Of a DNA stretch of 44,903 nucleotides, positions 35,663-44,714 are shown in pieces. Origin of the DNA: Chromatiales bacterium (GTDB lineage: Bacteria > Pseudomonadota > Gammaproteobacteria > UBA6429); contig JALTJN010000399.1 of NCBI GenBank assembly GCA_027076405.1, positions 1 through 44,903 of the forward strand, written 5' to 3'. The notes beneath the pieces were generated by a model that saw only the letters and a list, made by a program, of their open reading frames with translations, made no database searches and was not told the DNA's origin. The position numbers were made by a program, and so were the translations under genes. The stretch's first letter is position 1, and every line of letters begins with the position of its first letter.

Positions 35663-37084
35663 TCATTTCGTTGAATTCCGATGAGTTGTGAGCTCGTCTG
35701 ATATCCATTTCATTAAATGTTTTCTTACGCTTTTCATGCCCTTAATTGAATCATCATAAAATGTTTTTGGTGAGTGTGTTGCGGATTTAACCTTACTCAT
35801 TGCGGGACTGTATCCATCGTTAACGTACACGGTTTTATTTGGGGTATGTTGGGCTAAATCAGTTTGGCTTGGTTCTATGGACTTGTCATCTGGGGTGTAA
35901 CTTTTGCTGGGATTCATGTTTGATAATACGGGCAAGAGAATTTGCCGGGTAACCTGGTTAAACTCATCAGCCAGTTCGGCCATGCGTCTAGCGGCAAGAT
36001 CAGCCATGATGAAGTCTTTGTTGTGGGCGTAGGATTTTAGATCTGCTGCCTCCTGATAGATTGCATCCCACTGTGTGGCGGTTGTTTCGCATTTAGGCCA
36101 GATGGCAGGCCAGACACCGTCGTCTAAATCAATGATGCCATTCGGGTTAAAGTGTTCTAGGTTTCCATCGGTTGGTGCCGGTAGTTTGGTCTCGCCACCA
36201 AACATCTGAATTTCATCTTGTTTGAAGATTTTATCGCCATAGGGATAACCTCGGGGATTAGCCGTGACGCGCACTCCTTTTACGGCATAATCCTGAACAC
36301 GGTGCGTGTGGCCATGTACCCACAGATTTATATCATTATGGTATTTTTGTATTAACTCACTCAGATCAGATGCATATCCCGCAACCCGAAATAAATCCAG
36401 CCGGTCATACCGGTCTGGATACCAGTTTTCTTTGTCCAAGGCGAAATGCGTGTTAACCAGTGACTGTATCGAATCATATAACGGGGCATGATGTGTGACG
36501 ATAACGGTTTTTCCATCATGCGGCTGATCCAGTTTATTTTTTAACCAACGTATGGCTTGTTTGTGCTTATGGTAGGCCGTGTGGGGAATGAATCGCTCAC
36601 GGCTCCGTTTGGATAAGCATTGATCATGTAGCCATTTTTCACCGGCTTTCTTACCGGCTTTGGTTGCCCACCATTGTTTGGCAAAGATGTAGCGGTAATC
36701 ATTGATTCGCATCTGCGCCGCTTCCATTAGACCGGGGTGGCCTTTGCCATAATTAGTCCACAGGGTGGTTCCCAGAAAGCGGACACCCTCAATGACGACC
36801 GAGTTGTTTTCTAAGTAATGGATTCCATAGGCTTTGGCGACCTTTTTCAGATCACGGTTCAGATCATCAATATCAAAGCTGTAGTATTCATGGTTACCGG
36901 CAACATAGATAATGGGCTTTTGTAATCGCTCCATCTGTTTTGCGGCCCAGATAATGCCGTAATAGCCGCTATGGATATCACCGGCGAGTACGATGACATC
37001 AGCATCAGTGGGTTCTATGTCGGGGATGTCGAATTTGTCCCCGAGGTGTTCCCAGTGCGTATCACTTAGGAGCTGTATTTTCAT
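35663..37084 (-). CDS. Calcineurin-like metallophosphoesterase with C-terminal extension
   Basis: The 473-aa protein has the same motifs as its neighbour: LLSDTH, LAGDIHSG, AGNHEYYSFD, VTHHAP and HGHTHR. Stretches such as KPIIYVAGNHEYYS are almost shared. After the catalytic domain (about 1-285) comes an extension of roughly 190 residues. It has a helical part with RRMAELADEFNQVTRQ and a polar basic end, and no known domain. The extension may bind a partner or nucleic acid. The start ATG lies 13 bases from an exact palindrome, which suggests repression. Confidence 0.88.
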   Translation of the reverse strand: MKIQLLSDTHWEHLGDKFDIPDIEPTDADVIVLAGDIHSGYYGIIWAAKQMERLQKPIIYVAGNHEYYSFDIDDLNRDLKKVAKAYGIHYLENNSVVIEGVRFLGTTLWTNYGKGHPGLMEAAQMRINDYRYIFAKQWWATKAGKKAGEKWLHDQCLSKRSRERFIPHTAYHKHKQAIRWLKNKLDQPHDGKTVIVTHHAPLYDSIQSLVNTHFALDKENWYPDRYDRLDLFRVAGYASDLSELIQKYHNDINLWVHGHTHRVQDYAVKGVRVTANPRGYPYGDKIFKQDEIQMFGGETKLPAPTDGNLEHFNPNGIIDLDDGVWPAIWPKCETTATQWDAIYQEAADLKSYAHNKDFIMADLAARRMAELADEFNQVTRQILLPVLSNMNPSKSYTPDDKSIEPSQTDLAQHTPNKTVYVNDGYSPAMSKVKSATHSPKTFYDDSIKGMKSVRKHLMKWISDELTTHRNSTK

Positions 37085-37096
37085 GATCAGTCCAAG

Positions 37097-37114
37097 GTGT
37101 AATATATATTACAC
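37097..37114. promoter_or_regulatory. Perfect palindromic operator candidate
   Basis: GTGTAATATATATTACAC is an exact 18-bp palindrome ending 13 bases before the metallophosphoesterase start codon. It is typical in size and symmetry of a dimeric repressor site. It differs from the XRE-linked palindromes at 37973 and 38019, so a different regulator is likely. Confidence 0.55.
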
Positions 37115-37135
37115 TTTTAGGGGTTCAAAACGCAC

Positions 37136-37162
37136 AAAAGCAGCCGGTTGCTGGCTGCTTTT
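37136..37162 (-). terminator. Bidirectional intrinsic terminator
   Basis: AAAAGCAGCC (37136-37145) pairs with GGCTGCTTTT (37153-37162) over 10 bp with a 7-base loop. A- and T-runs on both sides let it work in either direction. It would end the membrane-protein transcript from 37247 and isolate the metallophosphoesterase gene. Confidence 0.8.
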
Positions 37163-37246
37163 GTATTTGTGTGGTGCTTTATCTGGTCTTTAGTTCATGT
37201 GTTATATCGTTATGTTGGTTGACTCATTATAGCGCTTATTTTGGAG

Positions 37247-37918
37247 CTACGCCGGATAGGCTCTGGGTTCTGCTGGTTGTTCCAGATCGCCGTCTATGAA
37301 TTTCTTGATAACCAGCATCCACTTTTCCGCTTCTTCATAGGGCATGGGCGCGAAGACTTTGGGGTTGTCTATGTCATCCAAGTCGAAATAAAGACCGGTT
37401 TCAAGTGCCGCAGCGCGTTGCTTACGGCCATTAGCTCGGGCGATATTAGATTGCTCTGTCAGTGTCGCATTACCGACGGACTCTATCGTGCCGTATTCTG
37501 GGGAGTAGGCACTGTAATTTAGTATCTGCGATGGACTGAATAGGCTGTTTTTACTGGCTTCATAGAGATTTGAATTATCGATTACAGCCACTTTATTCTC
37601 GGCCAAATCTAATCCAATGCTCCCGATAGAACTGGCATTGTAATAATCAGCTTGTTTCAGTTCTTTTTGTACGACATCCACAAATCGGAGAATAGACTCA
37701 TTGGCTTTTCTGGCTTGTCGTTTGGCTAGTTTGTGACTTAGAAAAACAGGGGTTATCACAGCTAATACAACGGCAACGAGCAAGAATGCGGTGAAATCAC
37801 CTAGCTGCCAGCCTATCAGGCCGGAGGGTATGATACTCAGTAGCATAAAGCTTGGGGTGTATACCATTAAGTTTCGGGTTCGAAATGAGGCGATTTGAGT
37901 TTTGCCCATTAATTCCAT
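37247..37918 (-). CDS. Membrane protein of unknown function
   Basis: The 223-aa protein has two adjacent membrane helices (about 19-37 and 43-62) after a short cytoplasmic start. A basic, helical segment (HKLAKRQARKANESILRFVDVV) and an acidic C-terminal domain of about 140 residues follow. No family is recognised. It diverges from the XRE regulator gene, and the shared 124-bp intergenic region carries two palindromic operators, so the regulator probably controls it. Confidence 0.7.
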   Translation of the reverse strand: MELMGKTQIASFRTRNLMVYTPSFMLLSIIPSGLIGWQLGDFTAFLLVAVVLAVITPVFLSHKLAKRQARKANESILRFVDVVQKELKQADYYNASSIGSIGLDLAENKVAVIDNSNLYEASKNSLFSPSQILNYSAYSPEYGTIESVGNATLTEQSNIARANGRKQRAAALETGLYFDLDDIDNPKVFAPMPYEEAEKWMLVIKKFIDGDLEQPAEPRAYPA

Positions 37919-37972
37919 TTTAGCTCCGTTTTAAAGATATCAATCCAATTCGAAGCTATTTATCTTTTGATA

Positions 37973-37988
37973 GCTCCGCTTACGGAGC
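37973..37988. promoter_or_regulatory. Operator 1 of the XRE regulator
   Basis: GCTCCG-CTTA-CGGAGC is an exact inverted repeat. A half-site AGCTCCG also occurs at 37922-37928, beside the start of the membrane-protein gene. Confidence 0.7.
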
Positions 37989-38018
37989 AATTATCGGTTA
38001 TAAAAATGACAAAATCAA

Positions 38019-38034
38019 GCTCTGTTTACAGAGC
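38019..38034. promoter_or_regulatory. Operator 2 of the XRE regulator
   Basis: GCTCTG-TTTA-CAGAGC repeats operator 1 with one compensated base-pair change in each arm, so the symmetry is kept. It lies eight bases before the XRE start codon and 46 bp from operator 1, as expected for autoregulation. Confidence 0.7.
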
Positions 38035-38042
38035 AATTTTGT

Positions 38043-38252
38043 ATGAATATTATTGGCCCACAGGTACAAAATCTTCGTGAGAAGCTAGGCCTTACTCAAG
38101 ATCAAGTTACCGCACGATTAAACCAGCTGGGCTGGGATATTAGCCGGGGCACCTATGCCAAAATTGAATGTAAAAAAAGGCAGATTTCTGATAAAGAAAT
38201 CGCTTTATTAGCGAACTGCTTGAAGGTGAGTGTTTCAACGCTTTTTGAATAA
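38043..38252 (+). CDS. XRE/Cro-CI family transcriptional regulator
   Basis: The 69-aa protein is a single helix-turn-helix domain: VQNLREKLGLTQDQVTARLN, then SRGTYAKIECKKRQISDKEI and LLANCLKVSVSTLF. It is a DNA-binding regulator with no sensor domain. It probably represses itself and the divergent membrane-protein gene through the two palindromes upstream. No convincing Shine-Dalgarno sequence is present. Operator 2 lies where that signal would be, so binding may also affect translation. Confidence 0.9.
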   Translation: MNIIGPQVQNLREKLGLTQDQVTARLNQLGWDISRGTYAKIECKKRQISDKEIALLANCLKVSVSTLFE

Positions 38253-38358
38253 CTCACTACTATGCGAATCTAGCTGAGTATTCTGCTCAAAGCGAACAAC
38301 TGAACCTCACGCACCGGACTAATCACCTTACCACCCAGCCGCATATCGAGACAAAGGA

Positions 38359-38790
38359 ATGTCCACCACAAAAGGCTCAAATAAAGACAGGCTATCTGCA
38401 ATAGCAAAAATGAGAGCGGAAGAACATCACCCTACAGATACACTTGAAAAGTACATGTTAGCCGAAGGAATGTTAAAACCCAGTTCCAAACATACGGCTC
38501 ACCATATTGTACCGGGAACAGGTAAACTTAAAAAAGTGACTTCAGAAGCTAGGATGCATTTGCACCGATTCGGAATACGAATAAATGATCCTGCCAATGG
38601 TGAATATCTTGTCCATATTGATGATAATACGCCGCACTGGTCAATGCCTAATTCACAAGGTCATCGCAAATACTATACCCACGACTACGAACGATGGGTG
38701 TCACAAAAGAGTCAGAGCTCAAACATACATCGACTTTATAAAGACAAAACTTCAGGTTATTGGACGTATACTCCAGGACAGTTCACTTAA
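38359..38790 (+). CDS. AHH-domain nuclease toxin (right copy)
   Basis: The 143-aa protein is little more than an AHH nuclease domain: HTAHHIVPGTGK (about 46-57), HRFGIRINDPANGEYL, then HWSMPNSQGHRKYYTHDYERWV. The same motifs occur in the larger left-end AHH protein. It carries no delivery domain. The AAGGA immediately before the ATG is too close to be a good ribosome-binding site, so the true start may be the Met at codon 18, or the gene may be a displaced toxin tail that lost its carrier. Its immunity gene follows after 35 bases. Confidence 0.8.
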   Translation: MSTTKGSNKDRLSAIAKMRAEEHHPTDTLEKYMLAEGMLKPSSKHTAHHIVPGTGKLKKVTSEARMHLHRFGIRINDPANGEYLVHIDDNTPHWSMPNSQGHRKYYTHDYERWVSQKSQSSNIHRLYKDKTSGYWTYTPGQFT

Positions 38791-38825
38791 AAATGCAATT
38801 CCAGTTATAGGCGCATAATAAAACT

Positions 38826-39404
38826 ATGTCACAAATATACGCAATTCGAAATGATTATAACCATCATAAAGAGCTCGATTTAGAGACGATGGATATTGCC
38901 CGGCATGCACCTGATGATATTGATCTTGATGATATTCTAGGTTTCAGTTTAGCCAATAACCCCATGAGCTCATGGTGGGTTGCACCGGATACAAAATTCT
39001 TAGATATAGACGACTTACCAAATAACGGCATTTCTGATACCAGTATATGGGCTGCTGGGGCCTGCTTGATCCTGTCACCTAAAGCACAACGCATACTCGC
39101 TGAAATGCTTCAGCCATTTGGTGAATTTTTACCGGTGATTATTGATAATGAAACATATCAAATCTTCAATTGCTTAACGCTTGGAGAAGAAGATGAAAGC
39201 AAGTGTAAATTTCGCCATGAAAATGAAATGAAGCTGGGATTAGAGTATTTGGTATTTGACAATAAAGCCGATGAACTATTAGTATTTAAATCTAAACTAG
39301 AATCATGCCTGACCTTATTTTGTAATGATCAATTTCGAGATGCTATTCAATCTTTTGAATTAACAGGGCTTATTTTTGATGAAAACTTAATTGAAATTTT
39401 CTAA
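38826..39404 (+). CDS. Imm11-like immunity protein (right copy)
   Basis: The 192-aa acidic protein shares with the left-end copy the FGEFLPVIIDNETYQIFN block, a LGLEYLVFD strand and a final DQFRDAIQSFELTGLIFDEN. It follows the AHH gene directly, the usual toxin-then-immunity order. The two copies are too different for cross-protection to be assumed. Confidence 0.75.
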   Translation: MSQIYAIRNDYNHHKELDLETMDIARHAPDDIDLDDILGFSLANNPMSSWWVAPDTKFLDIDDLPNNGISDTSIWAAGACLILSPKAQRILAEMLQPFGEFLPVIIDNETYQIFNCLTLGEEDESKCKFRHENEMKLGLEYLVFDNKADELLVFKSKLESCLTLFCNDQFRDAIQSFELTGLIFDENLIEIF

Positions 39405-39671
39405 TATGAATTACCTGAATATGCACCTTATAAAAAATGAAGTTAAAACATAAAACAAATACATCTTTGAATAGGCTAAAAAGGAAATATGTAACACATA
39501 TATGTAATCGAACCATTAGAAATACAACCCCCTATTTTCAACCTACCATTTAAACACTAAATAATATATCGCTAATATAGATATAATATATCTATGGTTA
39601 CACAACAGCCTAAGCAAATACTAGGGAAAACTAATAATTAAGAACGGAAACACTGTATCTACCTATATAAC

Positions 39672-41240
39672 TTAGTGATGCCAGTCATGATATGACTTGA
39701 TTTCTCTACATAAATTTGCCGCTCTTACCGCCCGATTAAACCTCATTCCTATTACACTTTTCTTAAGTCCTTTTTTCGTATATTCTGATAAAAAAACATT
39801 ATTTTCATTACAATAAAAAGCTATTGGTTTTCTTATGTTGTTAATATACCAACTCAACCATGCGTGTATATCACACCCTGTAATTGCATTCGAATTAAAA
39901 CACACACTTTCACATTCAACATCGAATGAAGAATCTACATCACTCAACAATAACTCTGATAATTGTCTAATATTTAAATTTAATACCCTACCAGAAGCAA
40001 ACATAATTTTGTCACGAATCAATTCACTTCTTTTTCGCAAATCAAGCGTCTCACTCACCTCATGATCTAAGCTTATCAATAACTCATTATAAACAGAATC
40101 ATCTATTGGCATTTTCTTTAATGACTTAACATATACAGAAATATTTTTTCCTGATATTTCCTTAACCCCTTTATTCGTAACAATCCCTTGCTTTGCTTCT
40201 AAGCTATTTATAATAGACTTTTTTTCATCATCAGACAGCGCAGACATTTCTGACCTAATATCCCAATTTAAGATATTGTCGTACCAGTAAATAATGTTTT
40301 TTCTATCTCCCTTCAGATCAGAATATCTAAAATTATATGCAATGGCATGTGAAATAAATTTGTTTGGCCAATCATTCAGAACGTGTGACAAGTACGCCAT
40401 TAGTTTATGTCTATAGTCTAATGACAGCCTCTCAATTGAAACTATTTTGTCATCATAAGATATTTCTTGAATTTTAATTCTTGTCTTTTTTGATATCAAC
40501 CCTGATGCGACCTGATGCATTCCTTCAAAAAAAATAACTGAATTCATTGAGCCATTACCTGACCACGAACACCAACCATTCTTTAATGTTTGTTCCAATT
40601 GATACTGTAATTCATACAAGTCATTTTCAATTATGCCCGTTGACGACGCCATCCTCAGATCAAACCCACATTTCCAACACTTAACCATTAGGTCACTTTC
40701 GGTAAATGTGGAACGAATTAACATATCCGATCTATGAGGCGCAATAACTGAATGACAGTTTTCACACTCTACTTTCAAAAAACACTTATGTTTAAGGCAT
40801 ATAGTTATAAACCCTAGCCGCCATGATCGCCTAAAATAGGGTTTTTCATCTTCTTCTAAACACTTAGGGCAAAACATTAATGACTTAAGCGTTCTATTTC
40901 GATGTTTTATACCAAGAGACAATATCCAATGATTTATACCACCCGTGTTTATTTCTTCAAAAATCCGACCTTCAAAAGATTTTAATGTCGTGCTCCTAAC
41001 TTGATGTTCGGTACATCCACTGATTCGCTGTATAGCATCAAGCACATGTATTGGTGCCAGCACATCTATATCACGATTCCAAATCGTACTTCTATAGCCA
41101 AAAACTTTTGTACAAAACGACTCAACCTTGAAACCATGCGCATATGCTAAACGAATAATCCAAGAACTTAGCAATTCATCTTTTTGCGGCTGCAAGTGTA
41201 CAGGCCATATTCCATTTTTTCGCCAATCTTGATTATTCAT
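39672..41240 (-). CDS. tniQ: TniQ/TnsD-family target-selection protein
   Basis: The 522-aa protein has the TniQ start (WPVHLQPQKDELLSSWIIRLA, split by its first turn) and several zinc-binding Cys/His sets: C124/C127, C148/H151, C159/C162 and C188/C191. TniQ/TnsD proteins bind the attachment site and recruit TnsC. This one presumably recognises comM, since it is the only such gene in the element. It is the last gene of the tnsABC-tniQ operon, 32 bases after tnsC. Confidence 0.93.
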   Translation of the reverse strand: MNNQDWRKNGIWPVHLQPQKDELLSSWIIRLAYAHGFKVESFCTKVFGYRSTIWNRDIDVLAPIHVLDAIQRISGCTEHQVRSTTLKSFEGRIFEEINTGGINHWILSLGIKHRNRTLKSLMFCPKCLEEDEKPYFRRSWRLGFITICLKHKCFLKVECENCHSVIAPHRSDMLIRSTFTESDLMVKCWKCGFDLRMASSTGIIENDLYELQYQLEQTLKNGWCSWSGNGSMNSVIFFEGMHQVASGLISKKTRIKIQEISYDDKIVSIERLSLDYRHKLMAYLSHVLNDWPNKFISHAIAYNFRYSDLKGDRKNIIYWYDNILNWDIRSEMSALSDDEKKSIINSLEAKQGIVTNKGVKEISGKNISVYVKSLKKMPIDDSVYNELLISLDHEVSETLDLRKRSELIRDKIMFASGRVLNLNIRQLSELLLSDVDSSFDVECESVCFNSNAITGCDIHAWLSWYINNIRKPIAFYCNENNVFLSEYTKKGLKKSVIGMRFNRAVRAANLCREIKSYHDWHH

Positions 41241-41272
41241 ATCAGTCCCGTAAAAATGAGACTATATTATAG

Positions 41273-42166
41273 CTAATAACTTACATTTATTTTTACTCGT
41301 TCGCTTGGCGAAACATACCCACACTCATTTAACACATCGACAGTTACTCTTTCTATCCCTTTTTTAATGGCATAAATAGATGCATTATTTAATAACATAG
41401 ATAATTCACCAATTGTTCCTTCTGACATTGCCAATAGTTTTGAAGAAATAATTTTTTCATGCAGGCCTGATGGTTCACGAAGTGGTAAGGCACTTTCAAA
41501 TGAAGCGACTAACTGTCTAAACTCACTTCCCATTCTCCATTTTGGAAGCAGCTCAGGTAAAAATCGATTTTGAATTTGTGTATCCACACTGACTGCACGT
41601 ATCAAATCACCGGTTCCACAGCCGATTATCGATATACTCAAAGTATTACTCAGATACTTAATCATATTTAAAAATTGCTGCTGCTTTGTTGAGGCACCAG
41701 CCAATAGATTATGAAGCTCATCAATAATGAGTACTTTTAATTTTATTGCTTTTAATACCTGAATAACTCTTGCTCGTTTAATTTCATCTGAACCACTTGG
41801 TATATCTTCATAGAGAGTGCTTAATATCTCCATATAAAATGCACCTTCTTTTGGTGAAGGCGGTGCCTCAACATATAAGACTGGCGCTAATATATGATCA
41901 TAACCAGAGTTTTCGGAAACAGGGTGTTTTTGTGTAAACTGTTGAATAATGCTAGTTTTACCATTATTGCTATTACCTACTAATAACATACTTGGCATAC
42001 GAACTTGTTTAGGATGAACCAATAAGTCTTCCAATTTCCCAAGAATTTCTTGTGCTCTCGGATAACCTATCCACCTTTTTTTCTTTATCCAATTAATTCT
42101 TTCCTCATTACTCAAGTCTGCATTGCTCATGATATCGACATGAAGGTGCGGGTATTTAGACATCAC
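41273..42166 (-). CDS. tnsC: TnsC/TniB-family AAA+ regulator
   Basis: The 297-aa protein has Walker A VGNSNNGKTS (63-72) and Walker B LKVLIIDELHNLL. GCGTGDLIRAV and the C-terminal LRE...LSMLLNNA helices are typical of TniB-type ATPases. It forms the ATP-dependent filament linking target selector to transposase. It is shorter than Tn7 TnsC but normal for the Tn5053/Tn6022 branch. It follows tnsB by six bases. Confidence 0.94.
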   Translation of the reverse strand: MMSKYPHLHVDIMSNADLSNEERINWIKKKRWIGYPRAQEILGKLEDLLVHPKQVRMPSMLLVGNSNNGKTSIIQQFTQKHPVSENSGYDHILAPVLYVEAPPSPKEGAFYMEILSTLYEDIPSGSDEIKRARVIQVLKAIKLKVLIIDELHNLLAGASTKQQQFLNMIKYLSNTLSISIIGCGTGDLIRAVSVDTQIQNRFLPELLPKWRMGSEFRQLVASFESALPLREPSGLHEKIISSKLLAMSEGTIGELSMLLNNASIYAIKKGIERVTVDVLNECGYVSPSERVKINVSY

Positions 42167-42172
42167 TTTATC

Positions 42173-44047
42173 CTAATCAAATTTAATATCATCAAATGGC
42201 TTAATTTCAAAATCATCGTCCTCATCCTCTATAACATGTTGAGGCACATCTTTTATTTGAGGCACAGTATGTACATTGAGACTATTCTTTCTTCGTTGTT
42301 TATTTCTTCGTTTCCGTTTCTCAGATGCTCGTCCTTGCTTTGCCAGCCGTGTTTTTTCAATCGCTATTTCCTCAACTTCACGCATTTTATTTATACCCCT
42401 AAAAATCATGTCTTCATCAATTTGATTTAATGGGTCTTCTTTAATTTTTCTCATAACCTCTTTTAATTCCCAGAGACTAATGGCAGGGCGCGCCGTATTA
42501 AAATAGGGGATAGGACTATATTTATGTGTCTCAGGATCTAAGAAATAAATAACACTGATATCTCTAGGATCACGAGCAAAATGAAATTTTCTGATTTTTT
42601 TAAAATCATCAGGATCTTTTGCCAAGATCCAGCGCCGTAATATTGGAGCATAATATTTTATATTATCTAAAACGACACCATCTTTTTGTACTGTTCGCAT
42701 TTTATACGGTGTAAAGTCCAAACGTAACGTTTCTTCATCTTCTATTGGCGCAGGTAAGCCGACTCCCGGCTGCTCCTCAGTTCCATGTACAAGCTTATGA
42801 TATAGCTTAATAGGGGGAATATTTGATATTCCTCTATGACCTTTATGATGATAAGAGTACACGATGAAATAGGTAAACCACAAATCCAGCTCTGACAGGG
42901 TAAATATGGCTTTTCCTTCTGAATTGTATTCTCTTTTTTGTGCCACACTTGAAAAGGTCGTCCCAGATAACTTATGGCACTTTTGCATAAAAGTACCAAA
43001 TGCTCGTTCAACAGCCCCGCCATAATTTGGCATACCTTTAGGTCTAAACTCTTTTATAATGCCATATTGTTCACACGCACGATCCATCATCGTCCCGCGA
43101 AATTCTTTCGCATTATCTAGATGTATTTTTTGCATTTTTCCATATATTGGCCATTCCGCATCAATATCTCGTTTTGCCAACCAAAGTTCTTTTTGCATAA
43201 CAGAGTGTGCAATACATAATCCTGCCGACATAGCACAAGGATCATCGAGCGTCATACAAAAACCTGATATCATCTTTGTTGTCACATCAATCGCAATTGT
43301 CAAAAAAGGCTTTCCAATGGGTAGACGATGTTCATCATCTACAATGATAATATCCATCGGTGTATGATCAATCTGGACAACTGAATTAGGATAAGTTGCA
43401 CCGGGAAAGTGACCTCGAAGAGGCTCTAATTTTTCTCGTGCGAACTTTGGAGAATATCGTTTACTGAGATACTTTCGTTGATCGATACCTCTAACTCTCC
43501 GATAGATTGTGCTTTTATGTGGACAATCTAAATCTAATTCCCTGCATTCGTTATAAATTTCATCTTTAAGATCCTCAATAGATACACCTTCTTTAACTAA
43601 ATAGAAGTCATTAATTTTTTTATTAATAATAGCCTCTACTTCCTCGGATACTCGGTTACCCCCTTTGTCAGAGCGAGGCGATCTTAATAAGGAAGTGACA
43701 ATTCCGGCTTCATCAAATCGTTTAAGCCACCGATATATTGTCGGTATACTTTTATTTTCTGCATCTGCCACTGCCTTCACATCTTCCTCCTGCCGATTTT
43801 TCATGCGTAGCAAAGGCTCAATGCATCTATATCTCTCTACTGCTTTATCCCATTTTTTATCCTTTATTAAGTTATGATTTAATTTAGAATCATTCGCAGG
43901 TGACATAGTTAGGTCACTTATTCTAACTATTTCAGTTTCCGTATCATCAAGTGTTCTAAAAATAGCTTCAGAAAAGCCTTTTAGCTCCACGATGAGTCCG
44001 GGGTTTTCACGCCAGTATACTATCTGGCCAGGACGAATCGTTTTCAT
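42173..44047 (-). CDS. tnsB: TnsB/TniA DDE transposase
   Basis: The 624-aa protein has N-terminal helix-turn-helix regions (about 85-185), then an rve integrase core with D227 (VVQIDHTPMD), D311 (KIHLDNAKEF) and E347 (GGAVERAFGTF). A Mu-type C-terminal barrel and a basic, acidic-tipped tail follow. It binds the terminal repeats, cuts 3' ends and joins them to target DNA. Its ATG comes one base after the tnsA stop. The lysine/arginine-rich segment near 575-590 and the final acidic tail could contact TnsC. Confidence 0.96.
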   Translation of the reverse strand: MKTIRPGQIVYWRENPGLIVELKGFSEAIFRTLDDTETEIVRISDLTMSPANDSKLNHNLIKDKKWDKAVERYRCIEPLLRMKNRQEEDVKAVADAENKSIPTIYRWLKRFDEAGIVTSLLRSPRSDKGGNRVSEEVEAIINKKINDFYLVKEGVSIEDLKDEIYNECRELDLDCPHKSTIYRRVRGIDQRKYLSKRYSPKFAREKLEPLRGHFPGATYPNSVVQIDHTPMDIIIVDDEHRLPIGKPFLTIAIDVTTKMISGFCMTLDDPCAMSAGLCIAHSVMQKELWLAKRDIDAEWPIYGKMQKIHLDNAKEFRGTMMDRACEQYGIIKEFRPKGMPNYGGAVERAFGTFMQKCHKLSGTTFSSVAQKREYNSEGKAIFTLSELDLWFTYFIVYSYHHKGHRGISNIPPIKLYHKLVHGTEEQPGVGLPAPIEDEETLRLDFTPYKMRTVQKDGVVLDNIKYYAPILRRWILAKDPDDFKKIRKFHFARDPRDISVIYFLDPETHKYSPIPYFNTARPAISLWELKEVMRKIKEDPLNQIDEDMIFRGINKMREVEEIAIEKTRLAKQGRASEKRKRRNKQRRKNSLNVHTVPQIKDVPQHVIEDEDDDFEIKPFDDIKFD

Positions 44048-44048
44048 A

Positions 44049-44714
44049 CTATATACTCTCCAATGGCCAGATGATGGTTCTCATCGTTAGTGGTTTATTT
44101 AAGTCACAGCCAATAACACCTGTTGCGAGAAAATGCCAAATTACAGGTATCATTTTAGCTCTATTAGTCTTGTCACGACACAAAGCACAAAGCAACACAT
44201 CAGGATCGCTCTCATTAAGATCCCAAAGCAGAGTCAGGACATGCTTCTTCATTTCATCTGTCTGTATTCTTTCCACGTAAGGCCATAGGAACTTGATGTT
44301 ATCTAGATAAGGCGTCCTAATTTCTTTTTCTGTATATACCTCAAATCGCCAACCCATCGTATAGCAGTGCTCCTTGGCAGCTCTAAATTTTGGCATCAGT
44401 TTTTTCCAGTCCTTTCTGAAATCATCTCGGTACTTAATCTCGTACAATACTGGGATCATATCGCTTTCAAAGGTAAAACAAACCAAGCCATCAGGCGTAT
44501 AAGTACGTTTAATTTGATTACGATCTGTATATTCAATTTCTAGTGGCTGGGCAATAAACTTATCCACAGATCTGTCAAATCTCAACATTTCCATGAAATC
44601 ACGCTCTAATGTTGATTCATATATTCCAAAGTCAGGCACTTTCCCCGATACACTTCGAGTCGTAATTCCTATTTTTCTAACTGGTTTATAGCTAAAATAA
44701 TCTTTCATTATCAT
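44049..44714 (-). CDS. tnsA: TnsA-family transposon endonuclease
   Basis: The 221-aa protein has the restriction-like TnsA core: E37 in STLERDF, D75 in YTPDG, and E92-x-K94 in YEIKYRDD. It cuts the 5' strands so that, with TnsB, the element moves by cut-and-paste. Its start codon lies inside one of the AAATGATAAT end repeats. TnsB bound there would block tnsA expression, a likely feedback loop. The ribosome-binding site is weak. A second ATG two codons later also fits. Confidence 0.93.
   Translation of the reverse strand: MIMKDYFSYKPVRKIGITTRSVSGKVPDFGIYESTLERDFMEMLRFDRSVDKFIAQPLEIEYTDRNQIKRTYTPDGLVCFTFESDMIPVLYEIKYRDDFRKDWKKLMPKFRAAKEHCYTMGWRFEVYTEKEIRTPYLDNIKFLWPYVERIQTDEMKKHVLTLLWDLNESDPDVLLCALCRDKTNRAKMIPVIWHFLATGVIGCDLNKPLTMRTIIWPLESI

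Noticed and set aside
35406..35708. A 100-codon minus-strand frame over the small RNA
   Set aside because: It overlaps the end of the phosphoesterase gene and contains the RNA promoter, the folded body and the terminator. Its product (many Cys, Ser and His) has no domain-like pattern.
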